From positions 124,001 through 188,000 of the forward strand of contig NZ_WRXM01000005.1 in NCBI RefSeq assembly GCF_010119205.1: a stretch of 64,000 nucleotides of DNA. Reading direction: 5' to 3'. The DNA comes from Haloarcula limicola (GTDB lineage Archaea; Halobacteriota; Halobacteria; Halobacteriales; Haloarculaceae). Shown in pieces: positions 33,516 through 41,794 of this stretch. Below the pieces are notes generated by a model. That model did no database searches, had not been told where the DNA came from, and saw nothing but the letters and a program-made list of their open reading frames with translations. Position 1 is the stretch's first letter. The number at the start of each line of letters is the position of its first letter. The position numbers and the translations under genes were made by a program.

Positions 33516-34688
33516 TTACGTCGAGGGACCGATGCGGTGGATGGCGAACTGGCTCTCGCCCAGCGCCTCGCTCAGGGTGACCTTGCCGTTCACCACGTCG
33601 ACGATCTCGTCCCAGAGCTGGTCGGTCGCCCACTCGAAGGACTCGTCGCCGACCAGGGCTTCGCTGACGTCGACGTCGGTCTCCTCGGGGACGCGTTCGG
33701 CGCTTCCGGGATTCCCGGTGATCTTGATCGTCGGCATCACCGCGTTCGAGAGCGTGTGGCCCTGTCCCGTCGAGATGACCATGAAGTGCGCGCCGCCCGC
33801 GCCGATCCCTGTTACGGATTCGGCACCGTGGCCGGGCGTATCCATGATGTACATCCCCGAATCGCGGGGAATCTTCGCGCCGTAGTCGATGATATCTTGG
33901 ATGGGGCCGTCGCCGGACTTGACGAGCGCACCGAGCGATTTCTCCTCGATAGTGGTGAGTCCGCCGTCCATGTTGTCCGGGGTAGGCTGTGCGCCGCGGA
34001 CGTCGTAACCCGTAGCCTGAAGCCGTTCGTCCCAGTGCCCGACGCGTTCGAGGATCTCCTGTTTTACTTCGTCGTTGACCGCGCGCTCGGCGAGTTCGTT
34101 CTCACCGCCGAAGAACTCGGGCGTCTCGGCGAAGCAACCGCGCCCGCCGTGCTCGTCGATGAGTCGCCAGACGGCGTTGGCCGTCGCCTTGTGCTGGCAG
34201 AGCCCGCTGGTCGTGTCCGAAGTGGCGCAGTTGATGCCGAAGGTCAGGTTCGACATGTCCGAGGGGACGCGCTTCTGGGCGCTGGCGTCCTGTGCGATCT
34301 CCTGGGCGGAGTTGACTGTCCGCTTCAGGGCGTTCATGACGCCTTTCTCTCGGTGAATGTTGACCGAGTCGCTCGGTCGGCCCGTTTCAGCGATGTCTTC
34401 TGCGAGTTCGTCGCCGTCGACGATTTCGCCGGCGTGGGCGACGACGACCGCGCCGTAGGTGTTGGGATGCGTTGCGTACCCCAGCAGGGTGCGATAGGTC
34501 TGGAAGACGTCGGGTTTGGTCTGACAGCGCCCGAGCGGGTGGGTGATCGGAATGGCGTCTTCGACGATGTCCGCTGCCCGCTTGACCGTATCGTTGGCGT
34601 AGGGTGCCGTCGAGACGATGACCGTGTGGTTGCGAATGCCGACGCTGCCGTCGTCGCGTTCGTATCCGAGGAATTGGTTGTCGTTCAT
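33516..34688 (-). CDS. UxaA/SuyB-family lyase, large subunit (altronate dehydratase or sulfolactate sulfo-lyase type)
   Basis: This 390-residue protein starts NDNQFLGYERDDGSVGIRNH, the FLGYxRxDGxxGxRNH opening of UxaA/SuyB/GarD proteins. Internal motifs are THPLGRCQ, GLCQHKATANAVWRL, GINCATSDTTSG and MDTPGHGAESVTGIGAGGAH. The family dehydrates sugar acids or, in SuyB, eliminates sulfite from (R)-sulfolactate to give pyruvate. ATG 34688 follows GTG 34700; the small subunit stops at 34693. Neighbours are a ComC-type dehydrogenase and sulfite/sulfate exporter-like proteins, which favour the sulfo-lyase reading. A galactarate/altronate-type role cannot be ruled out, but no hexonate genes are seen here. 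Confidence 0.8.
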   Translation of the reverse strand: MNDNQFLGYERDDGSVGIRNHTVIVSTAPYANDTVKRAADIVEDAIPITHPLGRCQTKPDVFQTYRTLLGYATHPNTYGAVVVAHAGEIVDGDELAEDIAETGRPSDSVNIHREKGVMNALKRTVNSAQEIAQDASAQKRVPSDMSNLTFGINCATSDTTSGLCQHKATANAVWRLIDEHGGRGCFAETPEFFGGENELAERAVNDEVKQEILERVGHWDERLQATGYDVRGAQPTPDNMDGGLTTIEEKSLGALVKSGDGPIQDIIDYGAKIPRDSGMYIMDTPGHGAESVTGIGAGGAHFMVISTGQGHTLSNAVMPTIKITGNPGSAERVPEETDVDVSEALVGDESFEWATDQLWDEIVDVVNGKVTLSEALGESQFAIHRIGPST

Positions 34689-34692
34689 TGTC

Positions 34693-35016
34693 TTACTCAC
34701 TCACTACCTTCGCTTGGTCGTCGTCGGCGAGGTCGCCGCGACCGTAATTCGACTCGACGTTGTGGACGTGAACCCGGTCACCGGGTTCGATATCTTCTGT
34801 CGCGTTACCGATGCTCTTGCCGTACTTCGTGATGGTCTCACCGTTCGGAATCGGCTGGATGGCGAACTTGTGTCCGAAGCCGATGTCCTCCGCTATCTCG
34901 ATGGTCTTCGTCTCGCCGTCGATGTTCAGTTCGATCGATTCTCCGCCTTGCATGTCTCGCAGTACCGTCGCGACGTTGTCGCTCGGCTCTACGATTGCTA
35001 CGTGCCTTTCTACCAT
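34693..35016 (-). CDS. SAF-domain small subunit (UxaA-N/SuyA type)
   Basis: This 107-residue protein carries the SAF domain of altronate dehydratase-type enzymes: HVAIVEPSDNVATVLRDMQ, IGFGHKFAIQPIPNGETITK, YGKSIGNATEDIEPGDRVHV and the ending HNVESNYGRGDL. SuyA and stand-alone UxaA N-terminal subunits are about 100 residues long. It is directly followed by the large subunit with an almost touching start. The HVHN ending binds the metal or substrate in related enzymes. It is the first gene of a minus-strand group (34693, 33516, 32516), divergent from the TauE-like gene. Confidence 0.85.
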   Translation of the reverse strand: MVERHVAIVEPSDNVATVLRDMQGGESIELNIDGETKTIEIAEDIGFGHKFAIQPIPNGETITKYGKSIGNATEDIEPGDRVHVHNVESNYGRGDLADDDQAKVVSE

Positions 35017-35240
35017 GGCTCGTTCATACGTCTACGAGATTCGATTAAATAATTTTGGGTAGCGGTTAGTGCGAGCGGCCGGTTGGCGTCACTCTCTGAA
35101 CCCTTCGTGGCAGGGGAGTACGAACCGACCGTTTCGAGTGCCGTTCCCGGGCGCAGTTCGACTCTGACACGCGAGCGTCGCCGCGCCTGTCAGTATTCGT
35201 ACGGAATCTTTTTACTCACCTCTCTTGTAGTCCGGCCAAT

Positions 35241-36008
35241 ATGGCTGCCCCACTGGCCGGAGTGAGCAATTTCTCACCGCAGACCATCGCGTACGGACTC
35301 GCCGTCCTCCTCCTCGGCGGTTTCGTGAAGGGAACCGTCGGGTTCGCCGTCGGACTGGTCGTCGTCGCCGGACTCGTCCAGGTCTTCCCGGCGAAGGAAG
35401 TGACGATCATCCTCTCGGTCCCGTTCTTGCTGTCGAACGTGATCGTCCTGAAAGAGGAAGGCGTCCCGTCCCGCTTTCTCAGACAGCAGGTCCCGTTCAT
35501 CGGCGCGCTGTTCGTCGGTCTCGTCCTGGGTGTCATCCTCCTGAGCATCATCTCCTCGCAGGTGCTGTATCTCCTGCTGGCCGCCTACATCGCGCTGTTC
35601 CTCGCGATAAGCCAGGACAAGCTCGTCGCCTACGCGGAGAAGACCGGTCTGAGCGTCGGCAGCGGTCTCTTCGCGGGACTGCTCGGCGGTGTCATCGGCG
35701 TCCCGGGACCGCCCCTCGTAGTCCACACCTACATTCAGGTCGCAGAGGAAAACACCGAGTTCGTCGCCGGCGTCTCCTCGCTCTTCCTCGTTGCACACCT
35801 CCTCCGTATCGGAATCCTCGCAAGCGACAGATTGCTCGGGGTCCGTGGACTCGTCATCGGGGTGCTTCTGACGATTCCCATCTGGATCGGTGTCGTCCTC
35901 GGCGTTCGGTTCCGGGACTATATTCCGGACAGACGCTTCGAACAGACGATCAAGGTCTTCCTCGCAATCATCGGCGTCCGGTTGCTGATGAACGGATTGT
36001 CGCTGTAG
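35241..36008 (+). CDS. TauE/SafE-family membrane exporter
   Basis: This 255-residue protein has about eight membrane helices: GLAVLLLGGFVKGTVGFAVG, GGVIGVPGPPLVVHTYIQVA and the last VFLAIIGVRLLMNGLSL, which are TauE/SafE (DUF81) signatures. Members export sulfite or sulfoacetate in sulfonate degraders. It is transcribed away from the SuyA-type gene across about 220 bp and followed by a small membrane gene at 36072. Membrane location is certain; the substrate is inferred from its neighbours. Confidence 0.88.
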   Translation: MAAPLAGVSNFSPQTIAYGLAVLLLGGFVKGTVGFAVGLVVVAGLVQVFPAKEVTIILSVPFLLSNVIVLKEEGVPSRFLRQQVPFIGALFVGLVLGVILLSIISSQVLYLLLAAYIALFLAISQDKLVAYAEKTGLSVGSGLFAGLLGGVIGVPGPPLVVHTYIQVAEENTEFVAGVSSLFLVAHLLRIGILASDRLLGVRGLVIGVLLTIPIWIGVVLGVRFRDYIPDRRFEQTIKVFLAIIGVRLLMNGLSL

Positions 36009-36071
36009 CGCCGTCACAGCCCCTCGTCGCTGTGGGCAAGCTATTTGTCCCCGTATCACGTGCTACCACGC

Positions 36072-36329
36072 ATGTCAACGGATGCAATGGAAGAAGAGGC
36101 CGAGCTGTCCGGTAGCGACTGGTCGGACTCACCGTTTCCGGACAGCCTGATTCACGCGTGGCTGTCGTTGCTCGAAGCGGCGATGCTCGGCGGGCTGACC
36201 ACGTTCGTGATCACCATGCTGGAGGGGGGAGAGATCATCCCGAACGTCCTCGCGGAACTCCGAGTCGGACTCGGCGTCTTCGCGATTACGTTCGTCGTTC
36301 TCGTCTACGTCCGACACTTCCGCGACTGA
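36072..36329 (+). CDS. Small two-helix membrane protein
   Basis: This 85-residue protein has an acidic N-terminus (MSTDAMEEEAELSGSDWSDS) and two hydrophobic segments (LIHAWLSLLEAAMLGGLTTF, LRVGLGVFAITFVVLVYVRH). ATG 36072 was chosen over an in-frame 36045 start. It follows the TauE-like gene by 63 nt on the same strand, so it may be an accessory subunit. No family recognised. Confidence 0.6.
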   Translation: MSTDAMEEEAELSGSDWSDSPFPDSLIHAWLSLLEAAMLGGLTTFVITMLEGGEIIPNVLAELRVGLGVFAITFVVLVYVRHFRD

Positions 36330-36374
36330 GAGCCGAACGATCGAAAACGGTGATGAGCGGTCAGGGCGATATCG

Positions 36375-37877
36375 CTACTGCGTGAGCTCTTCGAGGCGCT
36401 CTGAGCGCATCTCTTCGGCCGCGTCGAGGCTCTCGCGGAGGTCATTGACCCGGACGCGGTGTTCGTCGACGGTCGCGCGCTGGTCCTGAATCCGTCGGCG
36501 CACCTCTTTCGGTGCGGGACCGCCCGGCCCGTCGTGGACTTCGACAAACGCCTCCGGGTCGAGCGCCGCCTGGACGAACTCGTCGTCGATATCCAGTCGC
36601 TCGCCGACTATCTCTTCTGCGGACTCGTTGACGAGGTCGCTGCCGACGTCGGAGGCGGTCATGTCACTGTTGATCGCCCGGAGCACCATGTCGCCGACGA
36701 TGCGGTGAGCGGTCCGATAAGAGAGGTCCGTGTTCCGGTGGATCCGCGAGGCGAGTTCGGTACAGGAGGCGAACCCGTCTTCGGCCTCTCGCATCATCGC
36801 CTCCGCGTCGAAGGTGGTCGACTCGATAGTCCCGTTCAGGAGCCGGAGCGACCGACTCGTCTCGTCGAACGCCTCGAAGAGGGGGTAGACCGCGTCCTCC
36901 TCGACGTCCTTGATGTCTTGGTAGTTCGTGTTGTGGAGCGTCTCTTGGACCGAGGTGGCCTTCGCGGTGACGTGGCCCGACCGGGCGCGGACGTACTCGA
37001 AGGGGTAGGGGTTCTTCTTCTGTGGCATCATGCTGCTGGACCCGGCGTACTCGTCGCCGATCTCGGCGAAGCCGAACTCGCGCGTGTGCCACGTGTAGAC
37101 GTCCTGGCAGAAGCGGCTGAGCGTCGTCATCATGTTCGCCATCGCGGAGGCCGGTTCCATGTGGTGGTCGCCGCCGGCCACGCAGTCGATGGTGTTGTTC
37201 TTGAACCCGTCGAAACCGAGCAGTTCGGCGACCAGCTCGCGATCTAGTGGATATGACGCACCGGCCAGCGCCCCACAGCCGAGGGTACACTCGTTGACGG
37301 TATCGTAGGAATCGTACAGTCGGTCGAAGTCCCGTTCGAGCGCGCTCGTGATGGCGAGGATGTAGTGGCCAACGGTGGAGATCTGGGCGTGCTGGTAGTG
37401 CGTCCACTGAGGCATGACGGTCTCGACCTCGCGCTGAGCGATATCCAGTAACGTTTCCCGGAGGTCGTTCAGCTGGTCGAGGACGGTGATGAGACGCTCG
37501 CGCGTCTCCATGCGGGCGAGCGGTTCCGGCCGGGTCCGGCCGATGTTGATGTTGCCCGCGATCTCCTCGGTTGTCTCCTCTATCAGCACCTGCTCCATAT
37601 GGGAGTAGAAGTACTCGTAGTCCGGGTTGTACTCCCCGAGGGCTTCAGAGCCTTCTTCTTGTAGGTCTTCGAGTGCTTCGAGGAGCGTCGCGCCCTCTGA
37701 CTCGGGGACGAGGTCGGTCTCGACGAGCATCAGGACCCACGCTTTGTTCGTCTCGACGAGGTGGTCGAAGTAGTGTTCGCGTTTGAACTCGTAGACCGGC
37801 TCTTCGATGGTCTCCGTGTATATCTCTCCGGGTGACGCCTCTAATCGCTCCCGCGAGATACTGTCATCTCCTGTCAT
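36375..37877 (-). CDS. ArgH-like lyase (argininosuccinate lyase superfamily), probably new specificity
   Basis: This protein of about 500 residues has the fumarase/aspartase signature SSSMMPQKKNPYPFEYVRAR and ArgH-like blocks: GNINIGRTRPEPLARMETRE, QWTHYQHAQISTVGHY, CTLGCGALAGASYPLDRE. Argininosuccinate lyase splits to arginine plus fumarate, and EDDS lyase is a close relative. There is no argG or other arginine gene here. It stands next to FrdA/FrdB-like genes, in opposite orientation, in a catabolic island, so an aspartate- or succinate-containing substrate giving fumarate is plausible. ATG 37877 or 37883 are possible starts. The C-terminal tail (VRRRIQDQRATVDEHRVRVN) is a normal helical end. 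Confidence 0.82.
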   Translation of the reverse strand: MTGDDSISRERLEASPGEIYTETIEEPVYEFKREHYFDHLVETNKAWVLMLVETDLVPESEGATLLEALEDLQEEGSEALGEYNPDYEYFYSHMEQVLIEETTEEIAGNINIGRTRPEPLARMETRERLITVLDQLNDLRETLLDIAQREVETVMPQWTHYQHAQISTVGHYILAITSALERDFDRLYDSYDTVNECTLGCGALAGASYPLDRELVAELLGFDGFKNNTIDCVAGGDHHMEPASAMANMMTTLSRFCQDVYTWHTREFGFAEIGDEYAGSSSMMPQKKNPYPFEYVRARSGHVTAKATSVQETLHNTNYQDIKDVEEDAVYPLFEAFDETSRSLRLLNGTIESTTFDAEAMMREAEDGFASCTELASRIHRNTDLSYRTAHRIVGDMVLRAINSDMTASDVGSDLVNESAEEIVGERLDIDDEFVQAALDPEAFVEVHDGPGGPAPKEVRRRIQDQRATVDEHRVRVNDLRESLDAAEEMRSERLEELTQ

Positions 37878-37994
37878 ACACATCCGGAGTTCGGGGTATT
37901 GGTATATAAAAGTGGGTCACGAACCGAACACGAACCCGTCCCCCTTGTTCACACTACCCAATAGACTAAAGTGGGCAGGAACGTAACTCCGGCC

Positions 37995-39752
37995 ATGGCA
38001 GCGTACGAGGAGCGAGAGACAGATATCCTGATCGTCGGTGCCGGGGGCGCTGGCATGTTCGCGGCGCTGTACGCGGACGATAACACCCCCGACGACACCG
38101 ACATCACGGTCGTCGTGAAGAAACTGGCCGGTAAGAGCGGCTGTACGCGCATGGTACAGGGTGGGTACAACGCCGTGTTACATCCCGAGGACTCTATCGA
38201 CCGCCACTACGAAGACACGATCAAGGGCGGGAAGTTCCTCAACGACCAGGAGATCGCCCGCGAACTCGTCGAGGGCGCGCCGAAGATAATCCGCAAACTG
38301 GAGAACGAACTCGGCGTCTTCTTCGACCGCGACGAGGACGGCCACATCCACCAGAAACCCTTCGCCGGGCAGTCCTTCGACAGGACGGTCCACAAGGGCG
38401 ACCTCACCGGCATCGAGATCATGACCAAACTGCGCGACGAGTTGCTCACCCGCGACGTCGAGTTTCTCGAAGAGACGCGAGCCATCGACATTCTGACCGA
38501 CGAGTCCGGAGCCGGCGCGGCCGGATCGCTGTTGTTGGACATGCGGAGAGGCGAGTTCATCGCGATGGCGTCGCGGATGACCCTCTTGGCGACCGGTGCC
38601 GGCGCAACGATGTACAATATCTCGACGCCCGCTCTGGAGAAGTCGGCCGACGGGCAGGCGATGGCCTACCGGCGCGGTGCCCGGTTCCAAGACATGGAGA
38701 TGATGCAGTTCCACCCGACCGGTCTCCTCGCCGGGGATACGAAGCTCACGGGCGGCGTCATCGAGGAGGGCATCCGGGGCGAGGGCGCGCACCTCTACAA
38801 CGGCGAGGACGAGCGCTTCCTGCGCGAGTACGCGCCCGAGACGATGGAGCGGTCCTGCCGTGACGTGGTCTCCATCGCGAGCTACAAGGAGATCATGGCG
38901 GGCCGCGGGACCGAGAACGGCGGCGTCTGGCTCGACGCGACCCACCTCGGTGCGGACGTCGTCGAGGAGAAGTTCCCGGGCATGACCGAGCGGACGCGAA
39001 ACGTCGGACAGGACCTCTCGAACACCCGCGTCGAAGTCTCGCCGACGTCGCACTACCACATGGGCGGGGCCGTCATCGACGAGCAGTGTCACAGCGACGT
39101 CCCGCGGTTGTTCGTCGCCGGCGAGGACGCCGGCGGCGCACACGGGGCGAACCGCCTGGGCGGAAACGGCGTCGTCGACTCGACCGTCCTCGGGAAGTGC
39201 GCCGGCGAGGCGATGGCCGAGGAGTTCCACGACCACGAGATCGGCGATATCTCACACTCACAGGTGACAGACATCATCGACCGGGTCACCGCGCCCCTAG
39301 AGCGGGAGGAAGGCGAGGACATCTACGAACTCAGAGAGGACCTCGAGATGACGATGTGGGAGTGCGTCGGCGTCGTCCGCGAGGAGTCGGAGCTGGAGGA
39401 GAGCCTCGATCGCATCGAATCGTACAAGGAACGGCTGGAGCGGGTCTCGGTCCCGGGGAGCAAGCGATACAACCTGACGTGGAACGAGGTTATGGACGTT
39501 CGGAATCTCATTATCGCCGCCGAGATGGTCGCCCGCAGCGCGCTCTTCCGCGAGGAGAGCCGCGGTGCGCACTACCGCAACGACTTCCCCGAACCCGACG
39601 ACGAGAACTGGCTGGCGAACGTCTACGTCCAACAGGGCGACGACGGTATGGAGACGTCACGCGAAGACGTCCGCTTTACGCGGATTCACCCCTCCGAGTT
39701 AGAGGTCGAGCCGACCATTCCGAACACCGACGCAGTACAGGGCGACGACTGA
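37995..39752 (+). CDS. FrdA/SdhA-like flavoprotein
   Basis: This 585-residue FAD protein begins with the Rossmann motif DILIVGAGGAGMFAALYADD. It has the FAD-contact loop GKSGCTRMVQGGYNAV, HPTGLLAGDTKLTGGVIEEG, the active-site block SPTSHYHMGG and GGAHGANRLGGNGVVDSTVL. The residue that is covalently bound to FAD in SdhA/FrdA (His in S-H-T-V-A/S-A-Q/E-G-G) is Cys50 here (G-C-T-R-M-V-Q-G-G), so the FAD is probably not His-linked. ATG 37995 (MAAYEERETDIL) was chosen over 37971. It is followed by the FrdB-like gene 25 nt downstream; the probable membrane subunits are at 29407-30086. Role: fumarate/succinate or a related dicarboxylate redox reaction. Confidence 0.85.
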   Translation: MAAYEERETDILIVGAGGAGMFAALYADDNTPDDTDITVVVKKLAGKSGCTRMVQGGYNAVLHPEDSIDRHYEDTIKGGKFLNDQEIARELVEGAPKIIRKLENELGVFFDRDEDGHIHQKPFAGQSFDRTVHKGDLTGIEIMTKLRDELLTRDVEFLEETRAIDILTDESGAGAAGSLLLDMRRGEFIAMASRMTLLATGAGATMYNISTPALEKSADGQAMAYRRGARFQDMEMMQFHPTGLLAGDTKLTGGVIEEGIRGEGAHLYNGEDERFLREYAPETMERSCRDVVSIASYKEIMAGRGTENGGVWLDATHLGADVVEEKFPGMTERTRNVGQDLSNTRVEVSPTSHYHMGGAVIDEQCHSDVPRLFVAGEDAGGAHGANRLGGNGVVDSTVLGKCAGEAMAEEFHDHEIGDISHSQVTDIIDRVTAPLEREEGEDIYELREDLEMTMWECVGVVREESELEESLDRIESYKERLERVSVPGSKRYNLTWNEVMDVRNLIIAAEMVARSALFREESRGAHYRNDFPEPDDENWLANVYVQQGDDGMETSREDVRFTRIHPSELEVEPTIPNTDAVQGDD

Positions 39753-39777
39753 ACGCGATCTATCACACGACTCGACG

Positions 39778-40515
39778 ATGACCACGAGCAACGTAACCGT
39801 TCACCGGTACGACCCCGAGATAGACGACGAACCGACGTTCGAAAACTACGAGGTGCCTGTATCGGAGGCCACCTCGGTGCTGGACACGCTGTTTCACATT
39901 CAGGAGGAGCAAAAGGAGAACCTCTCCTTTCGGTTCTCATGCCGGCAGGGCGTCTGCGGGAGCTGCGGGATGGAGATCAACGGCGAGGCGCGCCTCGCGT
40001 GTCAGACCGCGGTCTCCGACCTCGACGATCCCGACGACATCCGCGTTCGCCCGCTGTACAATTTACCGGTCATCAAGGACCTCACCGTCGACATGGACGA
40101 CTTCTTCGAGAAGTTCGTCGAGATCGACCCCTCGTTCGAGTCCGAATCGCTCGACGAAACGACGGACACGGCGGTAATCGACCCCGACTCAACGGAGCGA
40201 CAGCGCATCGCGCCGCGGACGGATTGCATCGGCTGTGGAGCCTGTTTCTCCGGCTGTAGCGTCGCCGGGGAGACGTATCTCGGCCCGGCAGCCATCAACA
40301 AGGCGCTGACGCTGATCGAGGACTCCCGGGACGACAAGACCGAGGAGCGACTCGAACGGCTTCAGGAGCAAGACGGGGTCTGGGGCTGTCACACCCAGGG
40401 GAACTGCTCGAACGTCTGCCCGAAGGACATCCCCATCTCCGAGGGGATACAGTACCTCAAACGGGAGGCGATCAAACACGGCGTGAAGGACGCGCTGTTC
40501 CCGAGCAGCGACTGA
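39778..40515 (+). CDS. FrdB/SdhB-like iron-sulfur protein
   Basis: The 245-residue protein has a [2Fe-2S] ferredoxin domain (FRFSCRQGVCGSCGMEING, LACQTAV) and a C-terminal cluster domain with DCIGCGACFSGCSVAGETYL and WGCHTQGNCSNVCPKDIPIS. The order C-x4-C-x2-C then C-x2-C-x2-C and C-x5-C-x3-CP fits the [2Fe-2S], [4Fe-4S] and [3Fe-4S] set of SdhB/FrdB proteins. It transfers electrons between the flavoprotein and the membrane quinone subunits. The start follows the flavoprotein stop by 25 nt. Confidence 0.9.
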   Translation: MTTSNVTVHRYDPEIDDEPTFENYEVPVSEATSVLDTLFHIQEEQKENLSFRFSCRQGVCGSCGMEINGEARLACQTAVSDLDDPDDIRVRPLYNLPVIKDLTVDMDDFFEKFVEIDPSFESESLDETTDTAVIDPDSTERQRIAPRTDCIGCGACFSGCSVAGETYLGPAAINKALTLIEDSRDDKTEERLERLQEQDGVWGCHTQGNCSNVCPKDIPISEGIQYLKREAIKHGVKDALFPSSD

Positions 40516-40523
40516 GGCACGGC

Positions 40524-40548
40524 GTTCTGTTTCTGGTCTTTTTCCCCC
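40524..40548 (+). terminator. Probable transcription terminator after frdB-like gene
   Basis: The T-rich run GTTCTGTTTCTGGTCTTTTT lies within 35 nt of the frdB-like stop. Archaeal termination commonly uses such oligo-T runs without a stable hairpin. Confidence 0.4.
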
Positions 40549-40671
40549 GCTGACGATCGAGTTCAACGGAGAGAAACGACCGTAGCACCGTCATATCCTC
40601 GTCTGGCCGGCCGTCGCGTTGTTTGATGATAGTGAACAAGATATATATCCCAGGGGAGGGTATGAAGAGGT

Positions 40672-41436
40672 ATGACACACGGAAACGAGACGAAAACGAT
40701 TCTCTCGGACGAACGCTTACTCGACCTGATCGAGGCGCTCCACGAGCGCTCGACGGCCGGCGTCACCGAGCTGGCCCAGGCGACGGACCTCTCGAAGGGA
40801 GCCGTACACGCGCATCTGGCGACGCTCGAAGGCCGAGGGTTCGTCGTCAACAACGAGGGCCGGTATCGCCTCGGTCTCGAATTCCTCCGACATGGTATCC
40901 CCGTCAGAAACCAGTACGAGTACGAAGCGATGTGTGCGAAGGCCGAGCAACTTGCCGAGGAAACCGGCGAACGCGTCTGGGCGCAGGTCGAAGAGAACGG
41001 GATGGCGTACTACGTCTGCGGGGCCAGAGGCGAACACCACATCGAGCCGCCCGTCCGTATCGGTGAGCGCGCCCACCTCCACCAGATCGCGGGCGGGAAA
41101 GCGATGCTGTCGTGTCTAACCGACGACCGAATCCGCGAGATCGTGGCCAAACACGGCCTCCCGGCGGCGACGGAACACACCATCACGGACGAGGAGACGC
41201 TGTTCGCTGAGATTGAACGCATCCGCGAACGGGGATACGCCTATAACCGCGAGGAGTCCGTTTTGGGCCTACACGCGGTCAGCACGCCGATAAAGAAGGA
41301 CGCGCACGGTGTCTACGGTGCGCTAGTCATCTCGGGACCGGCGAACCGGCTCACGGGAGAGAAGCTGGAATCGGAGTTGCCGAAGCTCCTGCTCGGCGCG
41401 GTGAACGAACTGGAGATAAACATCAGATACAGCTGA
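40672..41436 (+). CDS. IclR-family transcription regulator
   Basis: This 254-residue protein has an N-terminal winged helix (RLLDLIEALHERSTAGVTEL, ATDLSKGAVHAHLATLEGRG) and a C-terminal IclR effector domain (YRLGLEFLRHGIPVRNQYEY, GERAHLHQIAGGKAMLSCL, GYAYNREESVLGLHAVSTPI). In haloarchaea such proteins regulate carbon catabolism. It directly follows the island on the + strand, with its own TATA-like AAGATATATATCCC about 40 nt before the ATG. It is the best candidate for control of the transporter, lyase and Frd-like genes. Confidence 0.9.
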   Translation: MTHGNETKTILSDERLLDLIEALHERSTAGVTELAQATDLSKGAVHAHLATLEGRGFVVNNEGRYRLGLEFLRHGIPVRNQYEYEAMCAKAEQLAEETGERVWAQVEENGMAYYVCGARGEHHIEPPVRIGERAHLHQIAGGKAMLSCLTDDRIREIVAKHGLPAATEHTITDEETLFAEIERIRERGYAYNREESVLGLHAVSTPIKKDAHGVYGALVISGPANRLTGEKLESELPKLLLGAVNELEINIRYS

Positions 41437-41465
41437 ATACACGTCTCTACTGCCGATTTTATATA

Positions 41466-41481
41466 TACTCGACTTCGAGTA
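41466..41481. promoter_or_regulatory. 7-2-7 inverted repeat in AT-rich patch
   Basis: TACTCGA-CT-TCGAGTA lies beside TTTTATATATA. No gene starts on the + strand downstream before 42 kb. It could be part of a small promoter or an RNA hairpin after the IclR gene. The rest of 41437-41794 shows no gene. Confidence 0.4.
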
Positions 41482-41794
41482 AGATAACACATGTACGGAC
41501 ATTATATCTTCTGACCCTGTGCCAGTCATCGGTCCAGATACGTTCCGGCGCCGTTAGATGCGAGTGAACACGCGCCGATTACGCGCCGCTCGGGTAGGGC
41601 TGTGCCGAACGGAGAGGCGAGACTGACACCGATCCCATCCAAGAAACACACGCTTATAATAACTAACGTACGTCTGTTATCGGGAACTGTCCGTCACGTC
41701 AGTAAATCCTACACAAACGTTAAAAGAATACACTCGATCTCTCAATACTGTCGACAGATGTTCACTGCGGTTGAACGGCGTGCAATTCCGGTCG

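Noticed and set aside
33180-34832. Plus-strand open frame of 550 codons over the UxaA/SuyB-type gene
   Set aside because: It is antisense to a gene with clear family motifs; its composition (Arg, Val, Asp repeats without motifs) is typical for a shadow frame in GC-rich DNA.
38178-39236. Minus-strand open frame of 352 codons over the FrdA-like gene
   Set aside because: Antisense to a gene with strong FAD motifs; no domain or proper start of its own.
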